A DNA stretch of 64,000 nt from G963677915 sp963677915 (GTDB taxonomy: Bacteria; Bacillota; Clostridia; Lachnospirales; Vallitaleaceae). The notes under the pieces are model-generated. The model was not told the origin of the DNA and made no database searches. It worked only from the letters and a program-made list of their open reading frames with translations. Positions within the stretch are counted from its first letter, which is position 1, and the number at the start of each line of letters is the position of its first letter. Below, piece by piece: positions 60,666 to 64,000 of the stretch. Where the stretch lies: positions 4,347 to 68,346 of the forward strand of contig CAXXGE010000004.1 in NCBI GenBank assembly GCA_963677915.2, given 5' to 3'. The position numbers and the translations under genes are program-made.

Positions 60666-61514
60666 CTATACCAGCAGTGAACGTACTTTGTTTATATCTC
60701 TTTTCCTGCTGATAACAGGCGTTTTATCCTGTGCATAGACGTTAAGTTGTTCCTCGAAAGTTGCTCTAGTCGTATCCTCGTACAGGACGCCCAGAGCATA
60801 TTTTTGAATGTCCAGTGCTTTTTCCATGGCGCTGTAAAGATCGGTACGGTCATAATCTTCATCCAGGTAATAGGTGTTGTTCTTGAACCAGCTGAAAGTA
60901 TTGAGTTTGTTGAAGGTGACGCAGGGATGGAAGATGTCGATCAGAGCGTATCCTTTGTGCAGTATCGCCTGTTTGATGATGTCTGCAGTGTGTTCCGGAT
61001 TGCCGGAAAAGGCTCTGGCTACAAAGGTGGCACCAAGACTGAGAGCAACAGCGAGTGGATTAAAAGGAATGTTCCGTACACCGTTAACCTGCACCGGTGT
61101 AATGAAGTCCAGTTGGCTGGTTGGTGATGCCTGCCCCTTGGTCAGGCCATAGACCATGTTATTGTGGACAATGTGGGTGATGTCCGGATTGCGCCTTATA
61201 TTGTGAATGAAATGATTGCCGCCTTCGCCATACATGTCTCCGTCGCCGCCTTCGGCGATGACTGTTAGCTCGGGATTGGCCGCTTTCACTGCTACAGCCA
61301 CCGGAAGTCCCCGTCCGTGAAGGCCGTTGAAATAATTGGTGTTTATGTATTGTGGCATTTTGGCAGCCTGTCCGATACCGGAGCACATAACCAATTTCTC
61401 AGGCGGTATGTCCAACTCCCTAAGTGCGTTTACGATGGCTTCCCTGATCTGGAAGTTGCCGCATCCAGGGCACCAGGCCATATCGAGTTCGTAGTCGAAT
61501 TCATAAGGTTTCAT
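60666..61514 (-). CDS. korB: 2-oxoacid:ferredoxin oxidoreductase, beta subunit
   Basis: 282 residues from ATG 61514 (AAGGAGGTTTTCCAA). ThDP-binding motif region: MAWCPGCGNFQIREAI, GIGQAAKMPQYINTNYFNGLHGRGLPVAVAVKAANPELTVIAEGGDGDMYGEGGNHFIHNIRRNPDITHIVHNNMVYGLTKGQASPTS (GDGD...NN motif). It decarboxylates a 2-oxoacid (2-oxoglutarate, pyruvate or indolepyruvate) to acyl-CoA with reduction of ferredoxin. Pairs with the gene upstream. Confidence 0.93.
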   Translation of the reverse strand: MKPYEFDYELDMAWCPGCGNFQIREAIVNALRELDIPPEKLVMCSGIGQAAKMPQYINTNYFNGLHGRGLPVAVAVKAANPELTVIAEGGDGDMYGEGGNHFIHNIRRNPDITHIVHNNMVYGLTKGQASPTSQLDFITPVQVNGVRNIPFNPLAVALSLGATFVARAFSGNPEHTADIIKQAILHKGYALIDIFHPCVTFNKLNTFSWFKNNTYYLDEDYDRTDLYSAMEKALDIQKYALGVLYEDTTRATFEEQLNVYAQDKTPVISRKRDINKVRSLLV

Positions 61515-61548
61515 TTGGAAAACCTCCTTCAATCGGTTGTCCACTTCT

Positions 61549-63206
61549 TCAATGGAGAAGGGGGGTACCGTCGTATTTCAATATCCTGTGTTCGATGCGT
61601 CTGCCCAGTTGGCGTGCAATGTGGTTAGACAGCTGGCCCGAGGCATTGTTCTCGAATACCGCAATGGATTCGGCTTGATCAAGATACCTGACAAGATCTT
61701 GACTGAGAGGATGGACCTCCTTGATATGCAGGAAGGCCAAATTACTGACCTGTGAGCCCTCAACTGCTTCTTTCAGGACCCCGTATGTGGAGCCCCAGCC
61801 GACAACAAGCTTCTTAAAGTCCGCCGGACCGATCAATTCTGGCGGAATATAATCCTCCATAATCGACTGCTCTTTGCCGAGCCGCTTGTTGTTCATTGCA
61901 ATCCGGACCTTGAAATCCTCCGTGATGCCGCCACGTTCATCATGTTCGTCGCTGTCGCATTTGACCAGTCCATCGCCGTTGCCTGGTACAGCTCGTGGGC
62001 TTATGCCTGAATCGGTATGCTTGTAGCGCAGATACGCCTTGTCCGACTTGACGACGAAGCTTTCAAGGGCTTCGCCGGACAATACCAAAGGCCTGATGGT
62101 CGATTTTGAATCGACATAAAACTGGTCGCTAAGAATGATGACAGGCACCTGGTACTTGTCAGCAAGATAGAAGGCCTTCTGGGTCAGCAGGACACCATCC
62201 TCCAGAGAACCGGGTGCCAGTACGATTCTGGGAATTCCCCGTGGCCTGCATATATGGCAAGGTTTAGATCCGCTTGTTCCGTGCGGGTCGGTAGTCCGGT
62301 GCCAGGGCCCGGCCGCTGAGCGATATGGACAACGCAGGGGGTTTCGGTAATACCTGAAAGGCTAATGCCTTCCTCCATCAGGGCCAAGCCGCCGCCGGAG
62401 GTTGTAACAAGGCCTCTGGCGCCTGCGTACCATGCTCCGACAACCATGTTGATGGCGGCAATTTCATCTTCAGCCTGTTCGACGATTATATCGAAAGCCT
62501 CGCCTTTTTCAGCCAGGAATTGAAGAACGCCGGTAGATGGCGACATAGGGTATGCTGCAACAAAATTGACACCACCTCCAATTGCACCGATACCGATGGC
62601 TTCAGTTCCGCTAATGGTTTTGCTGTCGGAGGCAGTTTCAGTCTTTCTGATGCCGTGTTCATAATTTCGGGATTTGCCTAAGTCGAAGCCATTATTAAAA
62701 GCATCCAGGTTGCCGGATATGATTTTTTCATTCTTGTTTTTGAATCGTTCTTCGATCAGACCATGGCAGACATCCGTATCCAAGCCAAGGAGTCCGGAAA
62801 TGAATCCGAACAGGACAGTGTTACTATAGAGGACGCTGCCTGCTGAGGATGCCAGTTCGGTCAGGTCGAGAGGTATGAAGGTTGAACCGGTTTTTTCAAC
62901 AACATTATCGTCGATAAAAGACGGTTCACCGAAGATAAGTGTGTTTCCGTCAATACGGTCATCCAGTCTGTAGAAAGCGTGGTCATTCAGCAGGAAAAGA
63001 AGATCGATCGTATGCTTATATGCATAGACCTGCTCGGATGCAATACGTATCTCCACTGTGTTGTTACCACCGCGTACACGGCTCATGACCTCCTTGGTAC
63101 TGAAAAACAGATAATCTTTTTTGACAGCCTTGCCGACGAGGGTCTCTATAGTAGCCAGTCCCTGTCCTGCTTGGCCGGAAAGTACAATGGTCAATGATTT
63201 CAACAT
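61549..63206 (-). pseudogene. korA: 2-oxoacid:ferredoxin oxidoreductase, fused gamma-alpha subunit, frameshifted
   Basis: About 552 codons. N-terminal gamma domain (LTIVLSGQAGQGLATIETLVGKAVKKDYLFFSTKEVMSRVRGGNNTVEIRI), then alpha domain (GTEAIGIGAIGGGVNFVAAYPMSPSTGVLQFLAEKG, EQAEDEIAAINMVVGAWYAGARGLVTTSGGGLALMEEGISLSG). One missing base in a C run (62230-62232) breaks HGEFPRIVLAPGSLEDGV. Near the 3' end a C6 run (61560-61565) precedes DGTPLLH and the stop; with C5 the frame would continue into korB without a stop. Forms a complex with korB. Confidence 0.87.
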
Positions 63207-63384
63207 ATTGAGCCTCCTTTTAGAATCAACAATTGATAATGACTCTCATACATAATTATACACCAACTCAAGGGGGAAATCAAAGTTTCCTATTTTCTTT
63301 TCAATCCTCTAACAGAAGTGATAGAATATTATCATGGAAGCTATCCAGCAAGGAATAGACCCCCCATCGGGAAGGAGCAGGCCT

Positions 63385-63810
63385 ATGAAGAAAATTATTG
63401 TACCGGTTGATGGATCAGAGCATTCAATGAGAGCAGTGGAGAAGGCCAAGGACATCGCAAAAGCGATGAATAGCAATATCGTTCTTGTCAACGTGGTGGA
63501 ACCACTACCGGTCAAGCATGCGGAAATGACCCAGCCAGAAGCCCGTGAAGAAATGCAGCAGGCCAGGGAACGTTCCAAATTGATTTTGGACGAAGCCAAA
63601 GCATTGCTGGAGAAGCAGGGATGTGGAGTGGAAACGGTGGTGCTCGAAGGGGTGCCATACCAGGAAATCATCGAGTTCATAGAAAACAGAGAAGTCGAGA
63701 TGGTGGGGATGGGCTCGCACGGCATGATGGGCATCAAGCGTTTTCTTATCGGCAGTGTGACCAACAAGGTCATCCATCATGTAGCAGCACCGGTGCTGGT
63801 AGTTAAGTAA
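63385..63810 (+). CDS. universal stress protein (UspA family)
   Basis: 141 residues from ATG 63385 (GGAAGGAGCAGGCCT). KIIVPVDGSEHSMRAVEKAKDIAKAMNSNIVLVNVVEP at the start, and the ATP-binding GMGSHGMMGIKRFLIGSVTNKVIHHVAAPVLVVK (G-2x-G-9x-G-S/T) at the C-terminus. Universal stress proteins bind ATP and help survive stress. Divergent from korAB; a partial gene follows. Confidence 0.93.
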   Translation: MKKIIVPVDGSEHSMRAVEKAKDIAKAMNSNIVLVNVVEPLPVKHAEMTQPEAREEMQQARERSKLILDEAKALLEKQGCGVETVVLEGVPYQEIIEFIENREVEMVGMGSHGMMGIKRFLIGSVTNKVIHHVAAPVLVVK

Positions 63811-63822
63811 GAGGAGGTGGCG

Positions 63823-64000
63823 ATGATGAAAAAATGGAACGACAGGATACCAGTGGGATGTATCTATAGACAATGAAGCGGTCGTTGAACTTGCAGGAAC
63901 AAAGGAATACGATACCAACAAAGACAAAGATTTGGTCGGTGTAGGCATCTACAAGGAGTATCTGTTCAAAGTGAAAAGCAATGGAACAGCCGTGTCTGAT
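63823..64000 (+). pseudogene. partial chagasin-like (I42) protease inhibitor, one frameshift, cut by right edge
   Basis: ATG 63823 follows GAGGAGGTGGCG. After MMKKWND the frame reaches a stop at 63874; one extra base near 63844 restores YQWDVSIDNEAVVELAGTKEY...LVGVGIYKEYLFKVKSNGTA. This resembles chagasin-type cysteine protease inhibitors (GYxW at the start, GxxG loop, FxxxxxG). The gene runs off the window, so its full length is unknown. No signal peptide in the visible part. Confidence 0.55.

Overview
The window comes from a Gram-positive, anaerobic member of the Firmicutes, most likely class Clostridia, with medium G+C content. Evidence: a T-box leader before thrS, an L20-type leader before infC-rpmI-rplT, an HPr with the regulatory serine motif, a SigI/RsgI pair, FeoAB, a flotillin/NfeD pair, a lipoteichoic-acid-synthase-type sulfatase, an NAD malic enzyme and a ferredoxin-dependent 2-oxoacid oxidoreductase. 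I see no ribosomal RNA, CRISPR array, prophage or plasmid gene.

Layout. 1-6.3 kb: aminotransferase (cut by the left edge), divergent T-box operon hemerythrin-thrS, infC-rpmI-rplT, Crp/Fnr regulator, tRNA-Gly. 6.5-14.2 kb: cyclase-family hydrolase, a sugar PTS operon (ptsI with many frameshifts, DeoR regulator, 1-phosphofructokinase, HPr), EamA transporter, arsenate reductase, YjbQ, malic enzyme. 14.4-17.2 kb: an IS1634-type element carrying a shikimate-kinase-like passenger gene, then a 5'-truncated hydrolase. 17.3-18.4 kb: a DAHP synthase gene preceded by a complete-looking ribosome-mediated attenuator with an aromatic-rich leader peptide. 18.3-32.6 kb: LTA-synthase-like protein, DUF89, nitroreductase, MBL hydrolase, a Phd-Uma2 fusion, PPK2, LuxR membrane regulator, NfeD-flotillin, an ATP-grasp/M20 fusion with a glutamine amidotransferase, flavodoxin, glycosyltransferase. 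32.7-43 kb: small Cys protein, DUF2339 protein, Imm-5-like protein, AraC regulator, DtxR-FeoA-FeoB, SigI-RsgI, diguanylate cyclase. 43-51 kb: thiol peroxidase, cupin, an osmoprotectant ABC operon, a two-component system and a secreted helical protein. 51.4-56.5 kb: a five-gene candidate lipid-modification operon. 56.6-64 kb: damaged Sir2, Mut7-C protein, damaged subtilase, DsrE protein, KorAB-type oxidoreductase, universal stress protein and a partial chagasin-like inhibitor.

Two features run through the window. First, 16 copies of a 27-28 bp palindromic REP-like repeat lie at nine intergenic loci, usually as inverted pairs abutting stop codons or terminators. Second, at least 14 genes carry single-base frameshifts, many at homopolymers, which suggests residual sequencing indels more than wholesale gene decay; a few genes (Sir2, subtilase, MBL remnant) have lost whole segments and look truly damaged.

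The most exciting candidate system is the attenuator at 17.28-17.52 kb. It has a sigma-A promoter, a 37-codon leader peptide with a Tyr/Phe/Trp run, and three mutually exclusive 11-14 bp helices (protector, antiterminator, terminator). It sits in front of a DAHP synthase that lacks the usual feedback-regulatory domain, so transcriptional attenuation may be its main end-product control.
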